From: Desulfobacteraceae bacterium
GTDB lineage: Bacteria; Desulfobacterota; Desulfobacteria; Desulfobacterales; RPRI01
Direction of reading: 5' to 3'
Assembly: GCA_003818505.1 (NCBI GenBank)
Contig: RPRI01000031.1
Span: 1 to 43,522, forward strand
Length of the DNA: 43,522 bases
The notes beneath the pieces are model-generated. The model ran no database searches and was not told the origin of the DNA. It saw only the letters and a list, made by a program, of their open reading frames with translations. The translations under genes and the position numbers were made by a program. Below are positions 24,671 to 33,109 of this stretch, piece after piece (the stretch's first letter is position 1; each line of letters begins with the position of its first letter).

Positions 24671-25237
24671 TTGAATAATCAGGAAATCAACATCCTTAAG
24701 ATTCTCGAAGAGATCGGGAATGAAGAGGTTTCCAGCCAGCGGGAAATTGCAAAAAAGCTCAACATTTCTCTCGGTCTCGTCAATTCATTTCTCAAGCGGC
24801 TTGCACGCAAGGGCTATCTGAAAATTACAACTATTCCGAGCAACAGAGTTAAATATCTTTTGACGCCGAGGGGTGCAGCGGAAAAAACACGCCTCACATA
24901 TGCTTATATCCAGTATTCCTACCATTTTTACAAGGATGCGCGGATAAAGCTTAAACGACTCTTTTCGGAACTTTCCGAACAGAATGTGAAACAGATTGTT
25001 TTTTATGGTGCAACAGATCTTGCGGAGATCGCTTTTCTGTCTCTGCATGAGACACCGGTTCAGCTTGTTGCAATATTCGATGCCGACAAATCCGGAAGCT
25101 TTTTTCTGGGTTTAAAGATTGAACACCCGGAGCGTTTACCCGAATTTTCTTACGACAGGCTTATTTATACAAACGAAAAGCCGGATGACGAGTTGTTCAA
25201 GAAAATAAACAGAGAAAAGATGGTTTTAATCAGGTAG
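24671..25237 (+). CDS. Winged-helix regulator with Rossmann-like C-terminal domain
   Basis: A 188-residue protein whose first 75 residues form a winged helix: SSQREIAKKLNISLGLVNSFLKRLARKGYLKI is a clear helix-turn-helix with wing. Residues 100-188 look like a small Rossmann unit (KQIVFYGATDLAEIAFLSL, LVAIFDADKSGSFFLG), as in CoA- or nucleotide-binding folds. Regulators with this architecture often stand at the head of polysaccharide clusters and are annotated as EPS-associated MarR-like proteins. The start is a TTG with GGGGAAA about a dozen bases upstream; no closer start fits. It precedes the whole sugar-unit block, and the C-terminal domain could sense a nucleotide or nucleotide sugar (inference). 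Confidence 0.8.
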   Translation: MNNQEINILKILEEIGNEEVSSQREIAKKLNISLGLVNSFLKRLARKGYLKITTIPSNRVKYLLTPRGAAEKTRLTYAYIQYSYHFYKDARIKLKRLFSELSEQNVKQIVFYGATDLAEIAFLSLHETPVQLVAIFDADKSGSFFLGLKIEHPERLPEFSYDRLIYTNEKPDDELFKKINREKMVLIR

Positions 25238-25343
25238 TGGTTATAAAATATAGTTTCATGAAATGACCTATCATTTTGGAAATATGGCATAAAATAGATA
25301 AAAATTATATAATATCAATAAGATGAATTAAATTTGTGTTTTT

Positions 25344-26666
25344 ATGAGTTTGGGAAATGAAAAAGAAGTTTCCGATAAAAAATTCCCTGGAAGTTGTACA
25401 AGATCTCAACGATTTCGTCGGCTTTTCAAAGAAGGCTTCTGGATTGTCCTTGGTCAGGCGATGTCTGTGGTGGGCTCTCTTATCGGTGTGCGACTGCTTA
25501 CAGAACTGCTGGCCCCAGCGGCCTATGGTGAACTGGCTTTAGGAATGACTGTTGCCACATTAGTCAATCAGGCCGTTCTGGGGCCTTTGAGCAATGGAGT
25601 AATGCGCTTTTATGCCCCGGCAGTGGAACAGGATGATTTTGGTGGCTATTTAAATGCGGTAAAATGTTTGGTGTTATCGGCGACAGGGGTCACTGTTATT
25701 TTGATACTGACAATGGTTGTAGGATTGTTAATCGCTGGACAAACGAAAATGATCGGAATCGCAATTGCAGCATTCATTTTTGCGATTCTCAGTGGATACA
25801 ACTCGATTCTCAGCGGAATCCAGAATGCCGCTAGGCAAAGAGCCATCGTAGCGCTTCATCAAGGAATGGAATCTTGGGCGCGGTTTCTGGTTGCTGCGGG
25901 TTTGCTTATGTGTTTGAGCGCCACAAGCACTATGGCTATAGTCGGTTATGCTGTGGCAGCCATACTGGTGCTCGGATCGCAGTATGTGTTCTTTAAAAGA
26001 ATCGTTCCAAAAGGCGTAACAGGTCAAGATAAAAAAGAAGATTGGCAGAAAGAGATGTGGAATTTTTCATGGCCAATTTCAATTTTTGGCATGTTTACTT
26101 GGTTGCAGCTTGCATCTGACCGTTGGGCACTGAATCTTTGTTCGACAGTAGAAGATGTTGGTCTTTATGCGGTAGTCTTTCTTCTGGGGTACTATCCGAT
26201 GTCAATAGCTACCGGTATGGTGATGCAGTTTTTTGCTCCCATCTTTTACAAGCGAGCCGGCGATGCAAACGATAGCCTGCGAACCGCAAATGTAAACAGG
26301 CTGAGTTATTGTTTAGCCGGGTTGGCATTAGCTGTGACTATCTGTGCTTTTTTGTTATCTTACATATTTCATACGAAAATATTTAAGCTTTTTGTGGCTA
26401 AGGAGTTCGCGTCTGTTTCTAATTTATTACCATGGATGCTTCTTGCCGGTGGAGTCTTCACTGCTGGTCAATCTATCTCACTCAATCTTCAGAGCCAAAT
26501 GAAAACGCGTGTTATGATGGCGCCAAAAATAATTACCGCATTGTTGGGTGTATTTTTAAATTTTATAGGTGCCTATCTATATGGAACTTCAGGTGTAGTT
26601 ATGGCAGGGGTCTTATTTTCCGCCTCGTATTTTCTTTGGATGGTAGTGCTTTCAAAACACAAATGA
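25344..26666 (+). CDS. Wzx-like oligosaccharide flippase
   Basis: A 440-residue membrane protein of the MATE/MVF-type flippase superfamily with about 12 membrane segments. It begins with a basic cytoplasmic tail, then FWIVLGQAMSVVGSLIGVRLLTELLAP and YGELALGMTVATLVNQAVLGPLS, the typical Wzx opening. Such proteins flip undecaprenyl-diphosphate-linked repeat units to the periplasm, where the polymerase acts (known). It opens the sugar-unit block behind an AT-rich 106-base gap. No strong ribosome site precedes the ATG. Its stop overlaps the start of the FkbM gene as ATGA. The matching polymerase would be the Wzy_C protein at 7128-9287, since none is present in this block (inference). Confidence 0.88.
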   Translation: MSLGNEKEVSDKKFPGSCTRSQRFRRLFKEGFWIVLGQAMSVVGSLIGVRLLTELLAPAAYGELALGMTVATLVNQAVLGPLSNGVMRFYAPAVEQDDFGGYLNAVKCLVLSATGVTVILILTMVVGLLIAGQTKMIGIAIAAFIFAILSGYNSILSGIQNAARQRAIVALHQGMESWARFLVAAGLLMCLSATSTMAIVGYAVAAILVLGSQYVFFKRIVPKGVTGQDKKEDWQKEMWNFSWPISIFGMFTWLQLASDRWALNLCSTVEDVGLYAVVFLLGYYPMSIATGMVMQFFAPIFYKRAGDANDSLRTANVNRLSYCLAGLALAVTICAFLLSYIFHTKIFKLFVAKEFASVSNLLPWMLLAGGVFTAGQSISLNLQSQMKTRVMMAPKIITALLGVFLNFIGAYLYGTSGVVMAGVLFSASYFLWMVVLSKHK

Positions 26667-27523
26667 ATGGAATATCATTGAAAAATAATTCAATCTCTTT
26701 TGTACGACCTCTCATTGAAAGAGTACCTCTCATAGCTGCCATGTATAGGAGTATGCGTGATCAATATGAATATTTCACCGATAAGCCAATCGCTACTCCG
26801 TGGGGGTTTAAACTGGCTGGAAATAAAATCATGGCTCAAGGATCATTTGAGATTAATGAAACCAAAATCGTTAGGGATCTTCTCAAAAATGTGGATATAC
26901 TGGTCAATGTCGGTGCGAATGTCGGCTATTACTGCTGCCACGCCTTGAGTATGGGAAAGCCGGTGATTGCATTTGAACCCATTGAGAGAAATCTTCATTA
27001 TCTGTGTAAAAACATAAAAGCCAACGGCTGGTCTGGTGCTGAAATATATCCGGTAGCATTGTCGAATAGCGTTGGCGTACTCGAGATATATGGAGGTAAC
27101 ACAGGCGCATCCGTTGTTAAGGGATGGGCAGGTATCCCCGAAAGCTATGTGACACTTGTGCCGTCTTCAACAATGGATGTTGTGCTTGGTACTCGGTTGC
27201 GGGGGAAAAACGTGCTGATATTAGTTGATGTTGAGGGGGCAGAACAACAGATGCTGGAAGGTGCGACAAAAATGCTTGTTAACGATCCGAAGCCAATCTG
27301 GTTGGTCGAAATAACTACTAAAGATCATCAGCCGCATGGTGTTGAAATAAACCCGAATTTTAAGAGCACATTTCAATTGTTTTTCCAAAATGGGTATCAA
27401 GCGTTAAATGCTGATCAGGATATGAGTCAGGTAGTAATGGAACACGTTGATCTGGCCTCGAGTGGCAGTCTGAGATTTACGACGCATAACTTTCTATTTT
27501 GCGATTCAAAGAGAGCATTATGA
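26663..27523 (+). CDS. FkbM-family methyltransferase
   Basis: The frame is open from 26432, but the ATG at 26663 overlaps the flippase stop as ATGA and starts where family similarity becomes plausible, giving 286 residues. The SAM-binding site is DILVNVGANVGYYCCHAL (about 74-91), followed by VIAFEPIERNLHYLCKNIKAN and the acidic LILVDVEGAEQQMLEGA (about 190-206), all FkbM hallmarks. The family O-methylates sugar hydroxyls in antibiotics, glycolipids and O-antigens. It is coupled at its end to the DUF268 gene, again by ATGA. Probable role: methylation of a sugar in the repeat unit (inference). Confidence 0.88.
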   Translation: MNGISLKNNSISFVRPLIERVPLIAAMYRSMRDQYEYFTDKPIATPWGFKLAGNKIMAQGSFEINETKIVRDLLKNVDILVNVGANVGYYCCHALSMGKPVIAFEPIERNLHYLCKNIKANGWSGAEIYPVALSNSVGVLEIYGGNTGASVVKGWAGIPESYVTLVPSSTMDVVLGTRLRGKNVLILVDVEGAEQQMLEGATKMLVNDPKPIWLVEITTKDHQPHGVEINPNFKSTFQLFFQNGYQALNADQDMSQVVMEHVDLASSGSLRFTTHNFLFCDSKRAL

Positions 27524-28317
27524 ATATTCGGAATATGCTCCTTAAGCTCCACTGGCTCTTAAGTGCGCAATTCGGCATAGATTTTAGAAAAATGCTTCTT
27601 TCTTTGCGGGGCATACCGCGATATCTGCGGGATTTGTTCTGTTTCCGTTCCAACTACTCAGGACGCCTTGCATTATTGCCCTGCCTGAACGACTGGTACG
27701 AAGAAGGCGGAACCACCAAAAGCGAATATTTCTGGCAGGATTTGCTGGTAGCCAGATTAATCTTTGATGCCAAGCCGGAAAAACATGCGGATATCGGCTC
27801 ACGTGTAGACGGGTTTGTCGCTCATGTGGCCAGTTTTCGGGAAATTGAGGTGTTTGATATCCGGCCGATTACCTCTAAAATACCTGGTGTGGTGTTTAAG
27901 CAGGTGGATCTAATTAAGCCTATTGGTGAAATTGCGGGGAAGGGCTGTTATGATTCTCTTTCCTGCCTGCATGCACTGGAACACTTTGGATTGGGCCGTT
28001 ATGGTGACCCGATTGATGTCAAAGGCTTTGAACGCGGATTTATCAATATGACAGGTTTGCTGAAGAAAAACGGGGTATTTTACCTATCCGTTCCAATAGG
28101 TGTGGATCGCGTTGAGTTCAATGCCAACCGTGTTTTTAATCCGCGTGTTATTATTGATCTGGCTGTGAAGAATTCACTACGGCTGTCTGCTCTCATGGTG
28201 ATTCGGCAAGGAGGCAAGGTTGAGACTATTGTGCCAGATGAAATGCAACTTTTCGATCTGGCAAGTCAACATTATGCTCTTGGGATTTTTACTTTTGTGA
28301 AGTACGCTGAAGTATAA
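27520..28317 (+). CDS. DUF268 family protein, methyltransferase-like
   Basis: The frame opens at 27499, but the ATG at 27520 overlaps the FkbM stop as ATGA, giving 265 residues. It resembles the DUF268 family: DWYEEGGTTKSEYFWQDLLVA, then HADIGSRVDGFVAHVASF (a SAM-like glycine loop), FDIRPI, LSCLHALEHFGLGRYGDP and FYLSVPIGVDRVEFNANRVF. The fold appears to be that of a class I methyltransferase with a glycine loop changed from the usual GxGxG. DUF268 proteins occur in polysaccharide clusters, but their reaction is not established to my knowledge. Neighbours are methyltransferases on both sides, so sugar methylation or a non-catalytic partner role is possible. Confidence 0.8.
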   Translation: MNIRNMLLKLHWLLSAQFGIDFRKMLLSLRGIPRYLRDLFCFRSNYSGRLALLPCLNDWYEEGGTTKSEYFWQDLLVARLIFDAKPEKHADIGSRVDGFVAHVASFREIEVFDIRPITSKIPGVVFKQVDLIKPIGEIAGKGCYDSLSCLHALEHFGLGRYGDPIDVKGFERGFINMTGLLKKNGVFYLSVPIGVDRVEFNANRVFNPRVIIDLAVKNSLRLSALMVIRQGGKVETIVPDEMQLFDLASQHYALGIFTFVKYAEV

Positions 28318-28322
28318 AAACA

Positions 28323-29030
28323 ATGGTATTCATACCCTATAAAAACATCAACGAAGAAAATCGCCAACTCTGGCTGAAGAAGACACTTTCTGCCATTCCA
28401 CAAGGTGCGCGCATTCTTGACGCTGGTGCAGGTGAACTTCGCAACAAACCGCTGTGCAACCACCTTGTCTATGTTGCTCAAGACTTCTGCCAGTATGATG
28501 GTGGGGCATTAAATGAAGGTCTTCAAACAGGGAATTGGGATACCAGCCGCATTGATTTGGTCTGTGACATTACCGCTATTCCAGAACCGGATGCCTCATT
28601 TGATGCCATACTGTGTAGCGAGGTGTTGGAGCATGTGCCCGAACCTGCCAGAGCCATTGATGAGTTTGCACGCTTGCTCAAACTGGGAGGCAAGTTGATC
28701 TTGACCGCACCCTTCGCCTCCCTGGTTCATTTCGCACCCTATTATTATTGTACCGGCTTCAGCCGTTACTGGTATGAATATCATCTGCCCCAACGGGGAT
28801 TTTTAATTGGGGAGCTAACCTCAAATGGCGACTGGTTTGACTATTGTCATCAGGAACTGGCCCGTCTGGGCAGCACAGCGCGGTGTTACGGTCATTGGAG
28901 TTGGCCGTTGGCATATATGTTGGGTATCCTCGGGTCATTATATTTAAGAGTTCTTCGAGGTAGACGAGCTGATGATCTGGCGTGCTTTGGGTGGAATTGT
29001 GTGGCAGTGAAAAAGAGGTGTATTTACTGA
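28323..29030 (+). CDS. Class I SAM-dependent methyltransferase (type 11)
   Basis: A 235-residue enzyme. The SAM loop is ARILDAGAGELRNK (about 28-41). The acidic DLVCDITAIPEPDASFDAILCSEVLEHVPEP (about 80-110) and LKLGGKLILTAPF follow, the standard Methyltransf_11 pattern. A longer aromatic segment after it (FAPYYYCTGFSRYWYEYHLPQ, written here in part) probably covers the acceptor. It comes five bases after the DUF268 stop and seven bases before the GT11 gene. Target unknown; a sugar or lipid intermediate of the repeat unit is likely from context. Confidence 0.85.
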   Translation: MVFIPYKNINEENRQLWLKKTLSAIPQGARILDAGAGELRNKPLCNHLVYVAQDFCQYDGGALNEGLQTGNWDTSRIDLVCDITAIPEPDASFDAILCSEVLEHVPEPARAIDEFARLLKLGGKLILTAPFASLVHFAPYYYCTGFSRYWYEYHLPQRGFLIGELTSNGDWFDYCHQELARLGSTARCYGHWSWPLAYMLGILGSLYLRVLRGRRADDLACFGWNCVAVKKRCIY

Positions 29031-29036
29031 TATTTA

Positions 29037-29936
29037 ATGAAATTAAGAGTCATCACACGCATCAAGGGCGGCCTGGGTAATCAACTTTTCTGCTATGCTG
29101 CAGCGCGACGTCTATCGATTGTCAACAACGCTGAATTGGTAATCGATGACGTAACAGGTTTTGTACGGGATCATCTCTATCATCGATGCTATATGCTGGA
29201 TCGTTTCAACATACAGGCTCGCAAGGCGACAAAGGCGGAGCGGTTGGAGCCCTTCGAGCGCTTTCGGCGAGCGCTGGCCAAGTGGCATTCGCGCAAGCAG
29301 CCCTTCGAGCAGCGCAGATATATAGAACAGGATGGGATTGATTTCGATGAGCGGATTCTCTGCATTAAGGTTGAAGAAACCCTATATCTGGATGGCCTGT
29401 TGCAGAGCGAGGGTTACTTCAAAGATGTGCAAGATGTTATACGCGAGGATCTGCGGATTATTCCACCAACGGATTCAGAAAACCAAAGAATGGCAGAGAA
29501 GATTCGCAATAATCCTGCCGTGGCTATTCATGTTCGCTGGTTTGATAGGCCTGGCGGACCGGATAGTGCGACACACAATGCAGCTGCCGACTATTACCAA
29601 CGCGCTATCGCCCTGATGGATGAGAAGATCGATTCGCCCCGTTACTTCCTCTTTTCCGATGACCCGTTGGCTGCTCGTGCCAAGTTAGCCCTTCCAAACG
29701 GTCGGGCGACTTTCGTTTCCCATAACCGGGGTGACGAAAAGGCCTATGCCGACCTTTGGCTCATGACTCAGTGCCGCCATTTCATAACTGCTAACAGCAC
29801 TTTCAGCTGGTGGGGTGCATGGTTGGGAGGAGAAAACGAAAAGATTGTGATGACGCCGATGGTTGTTCAAAACAAGATAGAAACAACTAATTGGGGCTTC
29901 AAGGGATTGATACCTGATGTTTGGATGAAAATCTGA
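29037..29936 (+). CDS. GT11 glycosyltransferase, alpha-1,2-fucosyltransferase-like
   Basis: A 299-residue GT11 enzyme. It opens with RIKGGLGNQLFCYAAARRL, the first GT11 motif. The GDP-fucose-binding motif usually reads HVRRGDY; here it is HVRWFDR, which lacks the usual second Arg and Gly-Asp arrangement. The C-terminal motif is STFSWWGAWLGG (about 256-267). GT11 members add L-fucose in alpha-1,2 linkage to galactose (known), but the changed central motif leaves donor and linkage uncertain. No GDP-fucose synthesis genes (gmd, fcl) lie in the window, so the donor would have to come from elsewhere. Confidence 0.85.
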   Translation: MKLRVITRIKGGLGNQLFCYAAARRLSIVNNAELVIDDVTGFVRDHLYHRCYMLDRFNIQARKATKAERLEPFERFRRALAKWHSRKQPFEQRRYIEQDGIDFDERILCIKVEETLYLDGLLQSEGYFKDVQDVIREDLRIIPPTDSENQRMAEKIRNNPAVAIHVRWFDRPGGPDSATHNAAADYYQRAIALMDEKIDSPRYFLFSDDPLAARAKLALPNGRATFVSHNRGDEKAYADLWLMTQCRHFITANSTFSWWGAWLGGENEKIVMTPMVVQNKIETTNWGFKGLIPDVWMKI

Positions 29937-29974
29937 AGCATATAAATTTGTTCTAAACTATCTGAACTTATTCA

Positions 29975-31027
29975 ATGAAAATACTCGTTGTCGGAGACGG
30001 TCATTCCGAGATACATGAGGTTGCAGTAGCTGAGGCTTTTCGCAAGCTTGGGCACCAAGTTGAGGTATTTTTTTGGCGCAGCTATTTTTGTGCCCGCAAC
30101 GTAATTGTTCGACAGTGGCAGCGCGGACAGAACAAATTTATTCGGGGACCGCAGATATACAGATTGAATCGGGATCTAGCGGCGAAGGCATATCATTTGA
30201 AACCGGACATGATCTTTATTTATAGAGGCACCCATATAACAGCTTCGACTATCTCGAAAATAAAACATAATATTCCAAGGTGTCAGATAGTTGGATACAA
30301 CAACGATGATCCTTTTGCGCCAGGGCATCCACCATGGTTGTGGCAAAAATTTATGTCGTCGTTATCCATGTATGATCTTATTTTTGCCTATCGTAGACAT
30401 AACGTTGAAGATTTTCGGCGAGCCGGTGCCAAAAGAGTTGCATTACTGATGCCTTGGTTCATACCCGAAAAAAATCATCCTGTTTCGATCAATGAAATAC
30501 AAGAAAATAGATTCTTATATGATGTGGTTTTTATCGGGCATTATGAAAATGACCATCGCTTAACCTATATTAAGATTCTATCAGACAACGAATTCGATTT
30601 AAAACTTTTCGGCCCTGATTGGGATCGAGTTTCAAGACACCCGTGGCTGACCAAGTTTTTACCTATAAATCCGGTCAGGGGAGATGACTATAATCTTGCG
30701 CTTTGTTCTGCACGCATTGCTCTCTGTTTTTTCTCTAAATTGAATCGCGATACATACACGCGAAGATGTTTTGAAATACCAGCTACAGGCACATTCATGT
30801 TGTCCGAATATTCGAATGACATGGCCAATCTTTTTACGGAGGGCAAGGAAGCTGACTTTTTCAGAAGCCCTGAAGAAATGATCATGAAAATAGATAAATA
30901 CATAAATGATGACGCTTTGCGGACAAGTATAGCTGAGGCAGGATTAAGGCGCGTGCATCAAGATGGCCACGATGTGGTATCGCGTATGCAATTGGTACTC
31001 AAACATATGAGTAGTTTGAATGTTTAG
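29975..31027 (+). CDS. CgeB-like glycosyltransferase (GT4-type C-terminus)
   Basis: A 350-residue GT-B-type protein starting MKILVVGDGHSEIHEVAVAEAF. The N-terminal domain has the DUF3880-like LKPDMIFIYRGTHI and GYNNDDPF. The C-terminal domain has DVVFIGHYENDHRL, then LKLFGPDW, and the CgeB/Glyco_trans_1_2 pattern ARIALCFFSKLNRDTYTRRCFEIPATGTFML, with an acidic residue near FEIPA. It is retained as a glycosyltransferase, but donor and acceptor cannot be read from sequence. No ribosome site is evident before the ATG, as for several genes in this block. Confidence 0.82.
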   Translation: MKILVVGDGHSEIHEVAVAEAFRKLGHQVEVFFWRSYFCARNVIVRQWQRGQNKFIRGPQIYRLNRDLAAKAYHLKPDMIFIYRGTHITASTISKIKHNIPRCQIVGYNNDDPFAPGHPPWLWQKFMSSLSMYDLIFAYRRHNVEDFRRAGAKRVALLMPWFIPEKNHPVSINEIQENRFLYDVVFIGHYENDHRLTYIKILSDNEFDLKLFGPDWDRVSRHPWLTKFLPINPVRGDDYNLALCSARIALCFFSKLNRDTYTRRCFEIPATGTFMLSEYSNDMANLFTEGKEADFFRSPEEMIMKIDKYINDDALRTSIAEAGLRRVHQDGHDVVSRMQLVLKHMSSLNV

Positions 31028-31204
31028 CGATAATTACAGCAATATGAATACAATGAGTATTTCGAAGATATTGCTATCGCGTCATTTCGTGCTCAAATTT
31101 GAGTTTGACGCAGGAATTGTGTAAAAGGTGGCGTTTTACATAGGTCTCAATGTTGAGATATTGAAGAGGAATGGGCCTCAAATAACAGAAAAAATGTTGA
31201 AACG
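31028..31204 (+). other. Noncoding gap with a small hairpin
   Basis: No gene is seen here. The perfect dyad TCTCAA-TG-TTGAGA lies at 31145-31158. Bases around 31100-31140 contain TTGACGCAGGAATTGTGTAA, faintly like the tract near 6797-6825, but too diverged to call a repeat. Confidence 0.35.
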
Positions 31205-32056
31205 ATGTTAACTATTGAAGCAATCAAGTGGAAATTTAGACGATTATATTTACCCGTTTCCTCGGACACACTGGTCCTCGAAGTCGGCTCAGGAGGGAAT
31301 CCTTATCCCCGATCTAATGTCCTTCTGGATGCATATGAAGAAACGCGTGAGAGACATTATGATCCACTTGTCCATGATCGACCCACAGTTTTGGCATTTG
31401 GAGAGAATCTTCCCTTCAGAGATAAAACATTCGATTTTGTAATCGCAGCACATGTACTCGAGCATACTCATAAACCAGAGAAGTTTTTAGAGGAGTTACA
31501 AAGAGTAGCACATGCCGGATATATAGAAACACCCGATGCATTTATGGAACGTATAAACCCGTACAAGGATCATAGGCTGGAAGTGACTCTGCGAAATGAT
31601 TGCCTCATGATCAGGAAAAAAGATGCCTGGGTTGTTGATGCGTCACTTGTTGAATTATACGAAGAACGTGCAAAACGATGGGTGACGCAGCAACTTATAC
31701 CGGATCACCCGGCTGATTTTCACGTTCGTTATTACTGGAAAGATAGAATAAACTACCAAATCATCAATCCTAAAACAGATGCCTCGTGGCAACCCGTAGA
31801 TAGTAATAATATAATGGAAAATATGCTGAAGGGACAATATATCAGACACATGATTTTAAAATTATTTCGTCGTGTGCTTTCACAGACCAGAAGAAACAGT
31901 CGTATTGAATTGTTGCCGCTACTTCGCTGCCCCTCTTGTCATAAAGGCGAAATATCGATGTTAGGAGCATGGATTGTTTGTGGAAACTGTAAATCAAAAT
32001 ATAAAGTTGACCAGGGTGTTTATTTTATGCATTCTCAAAAAACCCGGAACAGATGA
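31205..32056 (+). CDS. SAM methyltransferase-like protein with C-terminal zinc ribbon
   Basis: A 283-residue protein. The SAM loop LVLEVGSGGNPYPRSNVLLDAY (about 22-43), the acidic LAFGENLPFRDKTFDFVIAAHVLEHT (59-84) and YIETPDAF indicate a class I methyltransferase. After a long spacer of about 130 residues the protein ends in a Trm112-like zinc ribbon, LRCPSCHKGE...WIVCGNCKSKYKV (about 241-268), with two CxxC pairs. The ribbon may aid substrate or partner binding. It lies four bases before the next glycosyltransferase gene. This is the fourth methyltransferase-like gene in this block. Confidence 0.8.
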   Translation: MLTIEAIKWKFRRLYLPVSSDTLVLEVGSGGNPYPRSNVLLDAYEETRERHYDPLVHDRPTVLAFGENLPFRDKTFDFVIAAHVLEHTHKPEKFLEELQRVAHAGYIETPDAFMERINPYKDHRLEVTLRNDCLMIRKKDAWVVDASLVELYEERAKRWVTQQLIPDHPADFHVRYYWKDRINYQIINPKTDASWQPVDSNNIMENMLKGQYIRHMILKLFRRVLSQTRRNSRIELLPLLRCPSCHKGEISMLGAWIVCGNCKSKYKVDQGVYFMHSQKTRNR

Positions 32057-32059
32057 ATT

Positions 32060-33082
32060 ATGAGACCGTTATTGTCCATTTGTATTCCAAGCTATAACAG
32101 ACCTGGACAGCTTTTGCAGCTTCTCGACTCAATTGATTGTGATCCCCAGAATATCGATATCGTCGTGTGTGAAGATAACGCACCGTTAAGGGAGAAAGTT
32201 CGGTCAGTTGTAACATCATTTAAGAGTCAGTCACCTTATCGAGTCCACTATTTCGAAAATGAAATAAATATGGGATATGATGGCAACTTGCGGCGACTTG
32301 TCGAACTTGCAGCAGGGCGATTTGTTATGTTCATGGGAGATGATGATTTGTTTTTACCTAAAGCCCTTAACAAGTATTTGAGATTTATCAATCAACATGA
32401 AGACAAGAAATATTTTTTACGCTCATATATCGTTATACATCCGGAAAATCGTATCGAGAATTTCCGTTATTTGCCGTCCACCACGATCTTACCTCCAGGG
32501 GAGAAAACGGTGGCTTGGCTTTTTAAGCGAAGTGTTACGATTTGCGGGTTCACAATTGCGAGAGACGATGCATTTAAGATTTCTACTTCAGAATTGGACG
32601 GGACGCTGCTGTATCAAGTATATCTGATGGCGCAGATATGTCTTAACCATGAGTCTATTTACTGCGATTTTCCTGTTGTCCAAGCCGTGCAGACTTTTCG
32701 GGATAATAAACCTATGTTCGGTTCATCCACGGCTGAAAAAAGTCGTTATACACCTGGCTCAATTTCGATAGAAAATTCGATAAATTTTACGAAAGCGTAT
32801 TTCGAGGTGACAAAATACATTGATAATAGGCGCGAAACGCGACTCACAAATCTTGTCAGGACGGATCTATCCAAATATTCCTATCCGTTTCTTTCCATCC
32901 AGCGCAAGCGTGGAATCGGGTCGTTTCTTCAATATGCTAAAAGACTTGAAACAGAGGCTGGCTTTGGCTGTACTCCTTATTATTTCATCTATAAATGGGG
33001 ACTTATACTGTTCGGAGAAAAACTCTGTGATCGCACGATTATGCGCATTAAGGATATTCTTGGCTACACACCCAATTTTTAA
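32060..33082 (+). CDS. GT2 glycosyltransferase (abequosyltransferase-like)
   Basis: A 340-residue GT-A enzyme. It opens PLLSICIPSYNRPGQLLQLLDSI, then IDIVVCEDNA, NEINMGYDGNLRRLVELAAGRFVMFMGDDDLFLPKAL, where the GDDD holds the metal and nucleotide. The NxGYxxN...GDDD pattern is that of the RfbV/abequosyltransferase group, whose members attach dideoxyhexose side branches. The donor here is unknown. The C-terminal 130 residues are basic and fit membrane association. Confidence 0.85.
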   Translation: MRPLLSICIPSYNRPGQLLQLLDSIDCDPQNIDIVVCEDNAPLREKVRSVVTSFKSQSPYRVHYFENEINMGYDGNLRRLVELAAGRFVMFMGDDDLFLPKALNKYLRFINQHEDKKYFLRSYIVIHPENRIENFRYLPSTTILPPGEKTVAWLFKRSVTICGFTIARDDAFKISTSELDGTLLYQVYLMAQICLNHESIYCDFPVVQAVQTFRDNKPMFGSSTAEKSRYTPGSISIENSINFTKAYFEVTKYIDNRRETRLTNLVRTDLSKYSYPFLSIQRKRGIGSFLQYAKRLETEAGFGCTPYYFIYKWGLILFGEKLCDRTIMRIKDILGYTPNF

Positions 33083-33109
33083 ATCCCGACGCATGGGGAG
33101 TATCTATTA

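Noticed and set aside
26432-26662. 77-residue N-terminal extension of the FkbM protein
   Set aside because: It is the out-of-frame translation of the flippase 3' end; the ATGA overlap marks the real start.
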